NCBI RefSeq assembly: GCF_900109045.1
Contig: NZ_FNYL01000002.1
Coordinates: 558,001-622,000, forward strand
DNA from: Dyadobacter sp. SG02
GTDB taxonomy: Bacteria > Bacteroidota > Bacteroidia > Cytophagales > Spirosomataceae
DNA: 64,000 nucleotides
Reading direction: 5' to 3'
Made by a program: the position numbers and the translations under genes. Positions 1 to 8,736 of this stretch are shown one piece after another. The notes under the pieces are model-generated. The model was not told where the DNA came from. It saw nothing but the letters and a program-made list of their open reading frames with translations, and searched no databases. How positions within the stretch are numbered: position 1 is the first letter of the stretch; each line of letters starts with the position of its first letter.

Positions 1-1
1 G

Positions 2-568
2 TTCAAAGGTCGCTCCACGCAGTTTTTCGAAGGCGGGGACGATTCGCCGCAAAGCCCGTATTCGCCCTGGAATGCTTCGAAAACGCGTTATGTGATGCGC
101 AAAATGGTGGATGAGTCGGTGGACTGGCAGAAGCAGGACTATGCCGCTTCGCAATGGGTCGGTTTCCGGTTATCCGAGATTTACCTGAATTACATGGAAG
201 CCTGCGCCGCATTGGGCGAGGACGGGGAAGCGCTTACTTACCTGAACAAACTGCGGTCGCAAAAAGCAGGAATGCCGCCGGTGAATGCTTCGGGCACCGC
301 ATTAATGGACAAGATCCGGCAGGAGCGCCGCATCGAACTTTGCTTCGAAGGGCACCGGTATTTCGATATCCGCCGCTGGGGCATTGCCGAGACGGGTTCG
401 AAAGATGCATTGGGGGTGATCATCACAAAACAAACCGATGGGACATTCACCTATCAATCGGCTGTCGTGCAGAAACGGGTGTGGCAACAAGCCCTGTATT
501 TCTACCCAATCCCGAGGACCGAATTGCAGCGGAACCCGGCATTAACCCAGAACCCGAATTATAATTAA
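2..568 (+). CDS. SusD/RagB-type nutrient-binding lipoprotein, C-terminal part (5' end outside window)
   Basis: The frame is open from base 2 to a TAA at 566-568, so this is the last 188 residues of a larger protein. The tail has the features of SusD/RagB C-termini: an alpha-helical stretch with YLNYMEACAALG, a conserved segment reading RQERRIELCFEGHRYFDIRRWG, and the closing FYPIPRTELQRNPALTQNPNY. SusD proteins are surface lipoproteins that bind glycans and cap a SusC channel; that partner should lie just upstream of the window. A long hairpin follows 1 bp after the stop, so this gene probably ends a transcript. The family call is firm; the substrate cannot be read from this fragment. Confidence 0.93.
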   Translation, partial: FKGRSTQFFEGGDDSPQSPYSPWNASKTRYVMRKMVDESVDWQKQDYAASQWVGFRLSEIYLNYMEACAALGEDGEALTYLNKLRSQKAGMPPVNASGTALMDKIRQERRIELCFEGHRYFDIRRWGIAETGSKDALGVIITKQTDGTFTYQSAVVQKRVWQQALYFYPIPRTELQRNPALTQNPNYN

Positions 569-610
569 ATGTCAGCCTGAGCGGGCGGCCCCGTCCGCTC
601 AGGCTGACAT
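569..610 (+). terminator. Long hairpin after the SusD gene
   Basis: Bases 569-588 pair with 591-610 over about 20 bp, with one G-T wobble and almost no loop, directly after the stop at 568. Only a short AT-rich tract (ATATTTTTAAAA, from about 617) follows, so it may terminate transcription or protect the 3' end of the upstream message. Confidence 0.7.
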
Positions 611-658
611 AAGAGGATATTTTTAAAAACATTGTATTTTAATCCAAAAACAAAAGGA

Positions 659-2095
659 ATGATCAGATTCATCGCAGCTGTTTCCATCTGGCTCGCCACT
701 CAGCAGGTTGGTATGGCGCAAAGCGAAACGTTACGGTTCCGGTCGACGGACGCGGCATTGCAAACGGCGTTCGACCGGGCGAAGGAAATGGCCCTGAGCC
801 ATCGCGGCAATCCGGCCGATCCGGTAGGCGACTGGTATGAAGCCGCATTGCCTTCGCGTTTCGCGTTCTGCATGCGGGACGTGGCGCACCAGAGCATGGC
901 CGCCGAAATGCTCGGGTTGGGCAACGCGAACAGCAATATGTTTTCCCTTTTTGCCAAAAACATTTCCGACGGTAAGGACTGGTGCTCGTATTGGGAAATT
1001 AACAAGGAAGGCAAGCCCGCGCCGGAAGATTACCGGAACGACGACGAGTTCTGGTACAACCTCAATGCCAATTTCGATGTGATGAATGCCTCCTGGAAGC
1101 TCTATTTGTGGACGGGCGACAAGCGGTACATTAACGGCCCCGAGTTTGCGGATTTTCATCGGAAATCGGTCCGCGAATATGTGGACCGCTGGGTATTGCA
1201 GCCGGACTCGCTGCTTTCGAGGCCGCTCCACCCGAATGCGCATGCGGCTTACGACGATAAAGATTCCTTCCACCGCTGCCGCGGGCTGGCGTCCTATTCC
1301 GAAGGCGTGCATGACCTGAAAATGGGCGTCGACCTGATCGCGGCACTCTCGCGCGGAATGCAGACCTACGCGGATATGCTCCGCGTGCAAGGCAAAACGA
1401 CGGAAGCGGCTACTTTTGACAAGAAAGCCGAACAATACCGCCGGCATATCGAGACCCAATGGTGGAGCGAAAAAGAGGACAAATATTTTACCTACTATTC
1501 TTCCAAAGGCGCATTTGGCTATACCGAAGGCGAGACCTTCCTGCTCTGGTTCGACGTGTTGAAAGACACGACCCGCACCCGCAAAACGATCGATCAGATC
1601 CTCGCGCGCGACTGGAACATGGAAAACCAATCGTATTTCCCTTATGTGCTGGGACAATACGGTTATCCCGATCAGATCCGCGGCCAGATACTCCATTTGA
1701 CCGATCCAGCGACCAAGCGCCGCGAATACCCGGAAGTTTCCTATGGAGCGGTACAGGGTATCATTCAGGGTGTTATGGGCATCGATGCGGATGCGCGGGT
1801 GAACAGGATCACTACTTTCTTCAACGGCCGGGCGGAGGATACACATACGATAGAGAACCTCCCCGTTCTGCAACAGACCATTTCCGTTACGGAGAGCGCC
1901 AAAACCGCATCGCTAGCCAATGCCGGCCGCGGCCCTTTGCAATGGCGGGTGATGTTTGCCGGAAAGCACCCGTTTATCACGGTAAACGGGGCGAGACGGA
2001 AGGCAAGCCAGATGGTCGTGAAGGGCTCGCGGACAGTTTCGTACCTGGACGTGGCCGTCCCGGCTGATCAGCAAGTCACCGCGCGGGTTGAGTGA
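659..2095 (+). CDS. Secreted six-hairpin glycosidase-like protein, putative glycoside hydrolase
   Basis: This is a 478-residue exported protein. I chose the ATG at 659 over the in-frame one at 632 because it starts directly with a signal peptide (MIRFIAAVSIWLATQQVGMAQ) and has AAAAGGA just upstream. The mature part is rich in Trp, Tyr, Asp and His in an alternating helical pattern (for example PSRFAFCMRDVAHQSMAAEM, DEFWYNLNANFDVMNASWKL, YTEGETFLLWFDVL). That pattern is typical of (alpha/alpha)6 six-hairpin glycosidases, and the last 100 residues look like a beta-rich tail. It sits between a SusD gene and a xylan-type utilisation cluster, so a role in cleaving oligosaccharides in the periplasm or at the surface is likely. 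I cannot assign a GH family or the catalytic acids with confidence. Confidence 0.7.
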   Translation: MIRFIAAVSIWLATQQVGMAQSETLRFRSTDAALQTAFDRAKEMALSHRGNPADPVGDWYEAALPSRFAFCMRDVAHQSMAAEMLGLGNANSNMFSLFAKNISDGKDWCSYWEINKEGKPAPEDYRNDDEFWYNLNANFDVMNASWKLYLWTGDKRYINGPEFADFHRKSVREYVDRWVLQPDSLLSRPLHPNAHAAYDDKDSFHRCRGLASYSEGVHDLKMGVDLIAALSRGMQTYADMLRVQGKTTEAATFDKKAEQYRRHIETQWWSEKEDKYFTYYSSKGAFGYTEGETFLLWFDVLKDTTRTRKTIDQILARDWNMENQSYFPYVLGQYGYPDQIRGQILHLTDPATKRREYPEVSYGAVQGIIQGVMGIDADARVNRITTFFNGRAEDTHTIENLPVLQQTISVTESAKTASLANAGRGPLQWRVMFAGKHPFITVNGARRKASQMVVKGSRTVSYLDVAVPADQQVTARVE

Positions 2096-2208
2096 TCTTT
2101 GAGGTTGTACCAAATGTGTGACAGTAATTCGCCCAATCTTACGCATTTCGATGCAACCTCATTAGTCAATAAATAACTTTTTTAGCTTTACGCAGTAATG
2201 ACCGCCGA

Positions 2209-3219
2209 ATGGAGAGCATATTTGATAAAATAAAGGAATTGCGGGAGGTAACGTCCTATTCCAAACACGACCAGATCGTCACGGGGATCATCAATGCCAT
2301 CGACCAGAAGATCGTGTCACCCAATGATTTGCTGCCGTCGGTGAACCAGATGATCCAGGAGCTGAACTTCTCCCGCGAGACCATCCGGAAGGGGTACGGC
2401 GAACTGGTGGACAGGGGAGTGGTCGAATCCAAAAACCGGATCGGGTATTATGTGACCAATGCCCAGACCGACCAGTTCATGAAAGTGGCCCTGATCATGT
2501 ATAATCTCGATACATTCGAAGAACTTTTTTACCGGAATTTCAGGCAGGAACTGGGGAAGAAAGTGCATCTGGACGTGTTCTTCCACCACGGCAGTATCGA
2601 TGTGCTCGAAAGTACATTGTTCCAGATCAAAGGAAAATACGGCATGTACGTGGTAGCGCCGATCCCGCACCGCAGGACGAAGGAAATCCTGGAAACCGTT
2701 CCGCGCAGCAACCTGCTCATATTCGACCGGTTTGAACAGCTCGATGGCGAGGTGAGCTACATCGCGCAGGAATTCGAGCGTTCCACCTACGCGGTGCTCG
2801 AAACGCTTGCGGATAAGATCAGGGAGTTCGACGAGTTTATTTTTTATCATTCTCCCAAATCCCTCGACCCGAAGGAAATCGTGTCGTCGTTCAAGCGGTT
2901 TCTGCATGATTACGCCATTAAGGGGCAGATCGTGAGCGAGTTTGTGCCCGGTTCGGTCGAGAAAGGGAAAGCCTATTTCACGCTCGACAACTATACGATG
3001 TGGTCGATCCTGAAAGAATGCAAGGGCAAAAAGCTCACAATGGGTGTGGACGTCGGGCTGCTGTCGGTCAACGACGAACCTGCCAAGGAGTTTGTGGACA
3101 TCACCACGTACTCAACCGACTTTGCGCTGATGGGCAAGCTTGCCGGGCAGTCGATTATGCAAAAGCAGCGGATTCAGGTGATCCTGCCCAATGTGCTGAT
3201 CCGCAGAAAAACCTTGTGA
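2209..3219 (+). CDS. GntR-family transcriptional regulator with periplasmic-binding-like sensor domain
   Basis: The protein has 336 residues. The first 80 form a GntR winged helix: a KHDQIVTGIINAI helix, LLPSVNQMIQELNFSRETIRKGYGEL as the recognition region, and the wing GVVESKNRIGYYV. The remaining 250 residues look like a LacI/periplasmic-binding-type effector domain (FMKVALIMYNL, YGMYVVAPIPHR, LLIFDRF, LTMGVDVGLLSVND). This architecture is common in Bacteroidota regulators of monosaccharide catabolism. It lies 7 bp upstream of a sodium:solute symporter and probably controls that gene and the glycosidase behind it in response to an intracellular sugar. A 7/8 match to the Bacteroidota -7 box (TAACTTTT, 2174-2181) lies 28 bp before the start. 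The effector is unknown. Confidence 0.88.
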   Translation: MESIFDKIKELREVTSYSKHDQIVTGIINAIDQKIVSPNDLLPSVNQMIQELNFSRETIRKGYGELVDRGVVESKNRIGYYVTNAQTDQFMKVALIMYNLDTFEELFYRNFRQELGKKVHLDVFFHHGSIDVLESTLFQIKGKYGMYVVAPIPHRRTKEILETVPRSNLLIFDRFEQLDGEVSYIAQEFERSTYAVLETLADKIREFDEFIFYHSPKSLDPKEIVSSFKRFLHDYAIKGQIVSEFVPGSVEKGKAYFTLDNYTMWSILKECKGKKLTMGVDVGLLSVNDEPAKEFVDITTYSTDFALMGKLAGQSIMQKQRIQVILPNVLIRRKTL

Positions 3220-3226
3220 CGGTCCC

Positions 3227-4810
3227 ATGCGCGAAAAAGTGGCCCTCAGCGGTGTCGATGCCGGCATTATCGTGCTTTACCTGGCCATTCTGGTTGGGGT
3301 AGGGCTTTATTTTTCCCGTAAACGGCGCATCGAGACTGCTAATGACCTATTCCTCGGCGGCCGGTCTTTGAAATGGTATAATGTCGGACTATCCATTTTC
3401 AGCAGTAATGTGAGCCCCGTAATGCTGGTGGGTTACGGCGGCATGGCCTACACTACCGGCATGGTCGCGGCCAACTTCGACTGGCTCGCCTGGTGGTTCC
3501 TGCTGCTGCTGGCGATGGTATTTGTGCCGCATTATTTTGCCACGAAAGTGAGTACCATGCCCGAATTCCTGCTTAGGCGCTACGGGCAGCGCTCGTTTAC
3601 TTTTCTGACTTACTATTCCATGATTTCGACGCTCATCGTTTCGGTGAGTTTTGTGCTGCTTACGGGCGGGCTCGTGATCGCGCAGCTGCTCGATGTGCCT
3701 TTCTGGATGGCGGCGGTAGGAGCTACCGTGCTCGCCACGAGCTTTACGGCCACAGGCGGTCTCGGCGCCATTGCCAGGACGGGCGTGCTGCAATCCGTCG
3801 TGGTGACGGTCGCGGCATTGATCGTCGGGATAATCGCCATCGACCGCATTGGCGGCATCGGGGAGGTGGTGAGCCGGTCGCCGAAGGAGTTCTGGACGAT
3901 TTTCCGCCCGTCCGACGACCCCGTATACCCCTGGCACGCGGTATTGCTCGGTTATCCTGTGGTGGGAATATGGTATTGGTGTACCGATCAGACCATCGTC
4001 CAGCAAACCCTCGCCGCCAAAAGCATTCAGCACGGCCAATATGGTACCATGCTCATGGCCGCCCTCAAAGCCCTGGTACCCTTCATTTTCCTGCTACCCG
4101 GCATTTACTGCTACATTCTGTTCCCTAACCTCGCCAACCCCGACCACGCTTACCTCGTGATGACGGCCAATCTGCTGCCTGTCGGGCTCGTCGGCATTAC
4201 GCTCGCGGCGCTCATCGCGGCATTGGTATACGACGTTGCGGTGGGAATCAATGCATTCAGTATGGTCTTTTCTTTGAATGTTTATTCCAAAATCATCGAC
4301 CCTAATGCGTCGCAACGGAAACTCCGAGCTGTCGGGCGAATGGTGATCATCGGCTCGTCGTTCGTCGCGATGATGATGTCGATCCTGCTGTCGACCGTCG
4401 ACAAGGGGCTTTTCGATCTCTCGCAGGCTGTCGGCACTTACCTTGCCCCGCCGCTCACCACCGTGTTTTTGATGGGTGTGATTTGGAAAAAGGCGACCAG
4501 TCGCGCCGCTAACCTCACATTATACCTGGGTACGCCCCTGTGCCTGTGCGCAGGCACCATGCAGCTCACCGATTTTCCCCATAAAGCATTCTGGCCGCAT
4601 TTCATGTTGCTTACGTTCCTGCTTACGGCATTTCTGATGATTTTCATGGCTGTAATCTCCCAGCTTTTTCCCGGGAAACAAACTACCGCATCGTTGCCTA
4701 CCCTGGGGGAAACTTACGCTTCCCAGCCGCATTACGACCGCCGGAAGGTATGGCTGGGCTGGGCTTGCATTGGTGTGCTGATGGGGTGCCTTTATTTTTT
4801 ATTCAGGTAA
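3227..4810 (+). CDS. Sodium:solute symporter (SSS family), probable sugar or uronate importer
   Basis: This is a 527-residue inner-membrane protein with about 13-14 hydrophobic segments. The N-terminus has the SSS pattern: GVDAGIIVLYLAILVGVG followed by FLGGRSLKWYNVGLSIFSSN, the unwound first-helix region that binds Na+ and substrate in this family. The GIWYWCTDQTIVQQTLAAKS segment is a typical SGLT-like signature. It starts 7 bp after the GntR-type regulator and almost certainly shares its transcript. Family knowledge predicts Na+-driven uptake of a sugar, sugar acid or related solute. Next to a GH39-like enzyme and a GH67 alpha-glucuronidase, xylose, a xylo-oligosaccharide or glucuronate are reasonable guesses. 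Confidence 0.92.
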   Translation: MREKVALSGVDAGIIVLYLAILVGVGLYFSRKRRIETANDLFLGGRSLKWYNVGLSIFSSNVSPVMLVGYGGMAYTTGMVAANFDWLAWWFLLLLAMVFVPHYFATKVSTMPEFLLRRYGQRSFTFLTYYSMISTLIVSVSFVLLTGGLVIAQLLDVPFWMAAVGATVLATSFTATGGLGAIARTGVLQSVVVTVAALIVGIIAIDRIGGIGEVVSRSPKEFWTIFRPSDDPVYPWHAVLLGYPVVGIWYWCTDQTIVQQTLAAKSIQHGQYGTMLMAALKALVPFIFLLPGIYCYILFPNLANPDHAYLVMTANLLPVGLVGITLAALIAALVYDVAVGINAFSMVFSLNVYSKIIDPNASQRKLRAVGRMVIIGSSFVAMMMSILLSTVDKGLFDLSQAVGTYLAPPLTTVFLMGVIWKKATSRAANLTLYLGTPLCLCAGTMQLTDFPHKAFWPHFMLLTFLLTAFLMIFMAVISQLFPGKQTTASLPTLGETYASQPHYDRRKVWLGWACIGVLMGCLYFLFR

Positions 4811-4873
4811 TAACGGGTTTCCCGGATAGATTTTGTGACCGTCAGGCTTTCCTTATCGCCTAAATACAGTCAC

Positions 4874-6571
4874 ATGTTTTTCAAAAGAACCAAGCTTGCC
4901 CTGCTCCACGCCGCCACCCTGGGCGCGACATTGTCCACACCTGTTTTCAGTCAGCAGCAACCCGTCGTGATCGACGTCAACCTGGCCAAGATAAAAGCCC
5001 CGATGCAGCCTATCTGGGCATTTTTCGGCTACGACGAGCCTAATTACACCTATATGAAGGACGGGAAAAAGTTGCTGACGGAAATCTCGCAATTCAGCAA
5101 AGTCCCCGTGTATGTACGTGCGCACAGCCTGCTCGTGACGGGCGACGGCGAAGCGGCGCTTAAATGGGGCTCCACCAATGCGTACACGGAAGATGCCCAA
5201 GGAAAACCGGTGTACGACTGGAAGATCGTCGATAAAATTTTCGATACCTACATCGAGCGGGGCATGAAGCCCATTGCCCAGATCGGCTTCATGCCGCAGG
5301 CGCTTTCCTCTAAACCCGAGCCATACCGCCACCACTGGAAGCCGGGTGATAATTACAACGATATTTACCTGGGCTGGGCCTATCCGCCCAACGATTATAA
5401 CAAATGGGCGGAGCTGGTGTACCAATGGGTAAAACACTCGGTAGCCCGCTACGGCAGGAAGGAAGTGGAAAGCTGGTATTGGGAGCTTTGGAATGAACCG
5501 AATATCAGTTACTGGAAAGGCACTGTCGACGAATATATTAAACTATACGACTACACCGCCGACGCCGTCAAGCGCGCATTGCCTACCGCCAAAATAGGCG
5601 GGCCGGAAGTGACCGGTCCATCCTGGGACAAGTCCGAGGCATTCATGCGAAAATTCCTCGACCACGTGACCGCCGGTAAAAATTACGTGACCGGAAAAAC
5701 CGGTACGCCGGTCGATTTCATCACCTACCACGCCAAAGGCGCGCCCAAAATCGTGGAAGGCCATGTGCAGATGAACATGGGCACGCAGTTGCGCGATCTG
5801 GACAAGGGTTTCGAGATCGTAGCCTCTTACCCGGCGCTCAAAAAGCTGCCGATCATCATCGGCGAATCCGACCCCGAGGGCTGCGCGGCATGCTCGGAGG
5901 ATGTGAGCCCGCAGAATGCCTACCGCAACGGTACCATGTATTCGAGCTACACGGCGGCGTCTTTTGCCCGCAAATACGAGCTCGCCGAAGCGCGGGGCGT
6001 GAACTTGTTGGGCGCGGTGAGCTGGTCGTTCGAGTTCGAGGACCAGGCATGGTTCCGGGGGTTCCGCGACCTCGCTACCAATGGCGTCGACAAGCCGGTA
6101 CTGAATGTGTTCCGGATGTTTGGCATGATGGAAGGAAACCGGGTGGAAGTGAAGCAAAATTTGGCCTATGATTTCAAACGGGTAAGGGACGAAAGCATTC
6201 GCAAAGAGGCTGATATCAATGGTATTGCCTCCAAAAGCGCCAACTCGGCGGCGGTTATGGTGTGGAACTACCACGATGACAATGTGCCCTCGCCGGATGC
6301 GACCGTGAAAGTGTCGGTACAAGGGTTGCCGGCGCAGAAAATGATGCTGTACCACTACCGCATCGACAAGGAAAACAGCAATTCTTACGAAGCCTGGAAA
6401 GCCATGGGCTCGCCCAAACAGCCGACCGCGGAACAGATAAGAACACTCGAAAAGGCAGGGCAGCTCGCATTGCTCACCTCGCCGCAATGGATCGAACCGA
6501 AGAATGGCACTGCAACCGTGGAAATGCAGCTGCCACGCCAGGGCGTGTCGTTGCTGCATTTCAAGTGGTGA
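4874..6571 (+). CDS. Secreted clan GH-A glycosidase, GH39-like (beta-xylosidase type)
   Basis: The enzyme has 565 residues. I chose the ATG at 4874 over 4835 because it opens a clean signal peptide (MFFKRTKLALLHAATLGATL ending near TPVFSQ). The fold is a (beta/alpha)8 barrel. The acid/base motif WNEPN places the donor at Glu208, and IIIGESDPEG places the nucleophile at Glu331, as expected for clan GH-A. The N-terminal region (PIWAFFGYDEPNYTYMKDGKKLL) and overall layout fit GH39, whose members include beta-xylosidases. A beta-sandwich tail follows after about residue 440. It is 63 bp downstream of the symporter and convergent with the alpha-glucuronidase gene, ending 16 bp from it. Xylosidase activity is an inference; GH39 also holds other specificities. 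Confidence 0.82.
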   Translation: MFFKRTKLALLHAATLGATLSTPVFSQQQPVVIDVNLAKIKAPMQPIWAFFGYDEPNYTYMKDGKKLLTEISQFSKVPVYVRAHSLLVTGDGEAALKWGSTNAYTEDAQGKPVYDWKIVDKIFDTYIERGMKPIAQIGFMPQALSSKPEPYRHHWKPGDNYNDIYLGWAYPPNDYNKWAELVYQWVKHSVARYGRKEVESWYWELWNEPNISYWKGTVDEYIKLYDYTADAVKRALPTAKIGGPEVTGPSWDKSEAFMRKFLDHVTAGKNYVTGKTGTPVDFITYHAKGAPKIVEGHVQMNMGTQLRDLDKGFEIVASYPALKKLPIIIGESDPEGCAACSEDVSPQNAYRNGTMYSSYTAASFARKYELAEARGVNLLGAVSWSFEFEDQAWFRGFRDLATNGVDKPVLNVFRMFGMMEGNRVEVKQNLAYDFKRVRDESIRKEADINGIASKSANSAAVMVWNYHDDNVPSPDATVKVSVQGLPAQKMMLYHYRIDKENSNSYEAWKAMGSPKQPTAEQIRTLEKAGQLALLTSPQWIEPKNGTATVEMQLPRQGVSLLHFKW

Positions 6572-6587
6572 GGGAAATTAGTGATAA

Positions 6588-8696
6588 TTACCTCATCAAA
6601 TACACATTAACACTCTTCTTTACCTCTTCCAATGTCCTTTCGGGTTTTGGATAAATGGCCGGAACCGGCTGTTTCGAGAAGGTTTGCAAATACAATATCC
6701 ACGCGTCGCGCCACCATAACGCTTCCTTGTATTGCTTCGCAAGGCGGCCGGTCACGTCGGCGTGGATTGCGGGATCGATGGCGGTTTGCGCGCCGTCCCA
6801 CTGTTTCTGCATCCAAAGCACCGAATCGGCGCCGGTGTAGAACCGGTGGCACAGTTCGTCCCAGAGGATTCTGCCGGAACTGAGCTTTTTCGACCAAGGA
6901 ACGTGGTGAAACCAAAGCAAATATGGGAGCGGACAGGTTTCCGCATTTTCCCAGGCGCGACGCACTTCCGGCCGGTATTGTTCCAATGCATTGCTGCCGC
7001 TTGCCGTCCTGTCGAAGCCCAGGCCCAGGCTGTCGGCGCGGTGGTAATAGATGGCCGTCCAGTCGGGGCGGGAGCTGCGGTTTTGCCAGGGCTCGGGTGC
7101 GTAGTGGCTGCCCGTCCAAGGCCGCGAAAGGCCGAGCGGCGTATTGTAATCCACATAAATAGCCCGTGACCGCAGCATGATGTCGCTGACCGTGGCAACG
7201 GCTTTGGCATGAGTGGTCAGGGTGAGTTGCGTCCACTCGCGGGCGATGGCTTGCGCGCTGAGCGTGTGGTCCCAGGCCAGGCGCCCGAATGCGTACCAGT
7301 TGGCCTGCGCCATCGGGTGGCCGGTCCAGTTCCGGTCGGAACCGGTATTGGCCACACCGGCCACGCAGGTCAATGGATAGTTGTGCAACGAACCGTCCAC
7401 GATACGGGCCACCGTCGAGCCTTTGCCGTTCACATAAGTATCCGAATCGAGGCATTCTTTAAAAATAGGCGCTTCGTAAACCCAATGCGTCGCGAAACCC
7501 GTGTATTCCTGCGTGAGCTGGAATTCCATGCCGAGCGGCGTGCGTGGCATGTTGCCGAACAGCGGCGAGAACGGCTCGCGGGGCTGGAAATCGATCGGGC
7601 CATTCTTGACTTGCACGATCACGTTCCGGGCAAACTTTCCGTCGAGCGCGGCAAATTCGTCGTAGGCTGCTTTGAAACGATCAGCATTAGGATCGGCCTT
7701 GTAAACGAATGCCCGCCAGATCACGACGCCGTGGAATGGCGCGAGGGCTTCGGCGAGCATATTGGCGCCGTCGGCATGGGTACGCCCGTAATCTTGCGGG
7801 CCGGGCTCGCCTTCGGAATTGGCTTTGACCAAAAAACCTCCGAAATCGGGGATAATGCCGTAAATCTCTTTTGTTTTTTCCGTCCACCATTTTCGCACTT
7901 CCGGATCGAGCGGATCGGAGGTCTTCAACCCGCCCAGCGTTTTGGGCGCGGCAAAATGGACGGATAAATAGGTTTTAATACCATATTTTCTAAAAACACC
8001 TGCCAATGCGGCCACTTTATGCAGGTACTCGGCCGTCAGGAAGCGCGCGCTGGCATTTACATTGTTCACGACGGTCCCGTTGATCCCGATGGAGGCATTA
8101 GCCCGTGCATAATCCGCGTACCGCGGATCGACGGTCTCGGGTAGCTCATACCATTTCCACAACGACGATCCCGCATACCCGCGCTCGATGGTGCCTTCGG
8201 GGTTATCCCAATGGTTGAGCATACGCAACTGGACCTTCGGCTTGCTCTGCGTGACGACTTTTTCGACCGGCAAATGCTGTTGTAAATGCCGCAATAACGC
8301 AAAGCTTCCATAAAGCAACCCGGTATTCCCCGCGCTTTTGATCACCACATTCCCGCCTTCCAGGCTAATGGCGTAGCTATCGGCGCTGACCGGCGTAACA
8401 TCGGAAGCGCCGGACAGGCTCAGCCGGATGCCCCGCCCGTTTTTCGGCACGGTTTTGACGATTGGGATGTGCTTGCCGGTCATCGCGCCAATCCCTGTTT
8501 GCAGCTCCCTGGCCGCATTATGAACGATATCGCCACTGTCCGAAACAGCTATAAAGCCGAAAGTTTTGGCGTATGCCGCGCGGACTGCCGGGTCGGCGAT
8601 ACGCTCGTAGCGCAGCCAGAGGCGGTAACCGTCGTCAGCGGATGCATAGGTAACGGATAAGGCAATAAGCAAGCAAAGCAGGGGCCAGGTTTTCAT
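6588..8696 (-). CDS. aguA: GH67 alpha-glucuronidase
   Basis: This is a 702-residue exported enzyme with signal peptide MKTWPLLCLLIALSVTYASA. GH67 enzymes remove (4-O-methyl-)glucuronic acid from the non-reducing end of xylo-oligosaccharides. Conserved blocks include LNHWDNPEGTIERGYAGSS, FGGFLVKANSEGEPGPQDYG and TQEYTGF. The three acidic residues fall at Glu295, Asp369 and Glu397; their spacing matches the catalytic set of the Cellvibrio japonicus enzyme (Glu292, Asp365, Glu393). Length is normal for the family. It is the last gene of an operon read as HTCS, acetylesterase, alpha-glucuronidase. This gene is the best single clue that the cluster targets glucuronoxylan. Confidence 0.96.
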   Translation of the reverse strand: MKTWPLLCLLIALSVTYASADDGYRLWLRYERIADPAVRAAYAKTFGFIAVSDSGDIVHNAARELQTGIGAMTGKHIPIVKTVPKNGRGIRLSLSGASDVTPVSADSYAISLEGGNVVIKSAGNTGLLYGSFALLRHLQQHLPVEKVVTQSKPKVQLRMLNHWDNPEGTIERGYAGSSLWKWYELPETVDPRYADYARANASIGINGTVVNNVNASARFLTAEYLHKVAALAGVFRKYGIKTYLSVHFAAPKTLGGLKTSDPLDPEVRKWWTEKTKEIYGIIPDFGGFLVKANSEGEPGPQDYGRTHADGANMLAEALAPFHGVVIWRAFVYKADPNADRFKAAYDEFAALDGKFARNVIVQVKNGPIDFQPREPFSPLFGNMPRTPLGMEFQLTQEYTGFATHWVYEAPIFKECLDSDTYVNGKGSTVARIVDGSLHNYPLTCVAGVANTGSDRNWTGHPMAQANWYAFGRLAWDHTLSAQAIAREWTQLTLTTHAKAVATVSDIMLRSRAIYVDYNTPLGLSRPWTGSHYAPEPWQNRSSRPDWTAIYYHRADSLGLGFDRTASGSNALEQYRPEVRRAWENAETCPLPYLLWFHHVPWSKKLSSGRILWDELCHRFYTGADSVLWMQKQWDGAQTAIDPAIHADVTGRLAKQYKEALWWRDAWILYLQTFSKQPVPAIYPKPERTLEEVKKSVNVYLMR

Positions 8697-8736
8697 TTAT
8701 TTCAATGGTTAAAAAATGTATGTAAAGGGTGGCGGC

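Noticed and set aside
731..1873. Long minus-strand frame of 380 codons
   Set aside because: It mirrors the six-hairpin protein gene; the composition is a shadow of GC-rich codons and it has no motif or context.
2101..2160. GAGGTTG and CAACCTC inverted repeat before the GntR-type gene
   Set aside because: Arms are only 7 bp and far apart (46 bp); likely chance.
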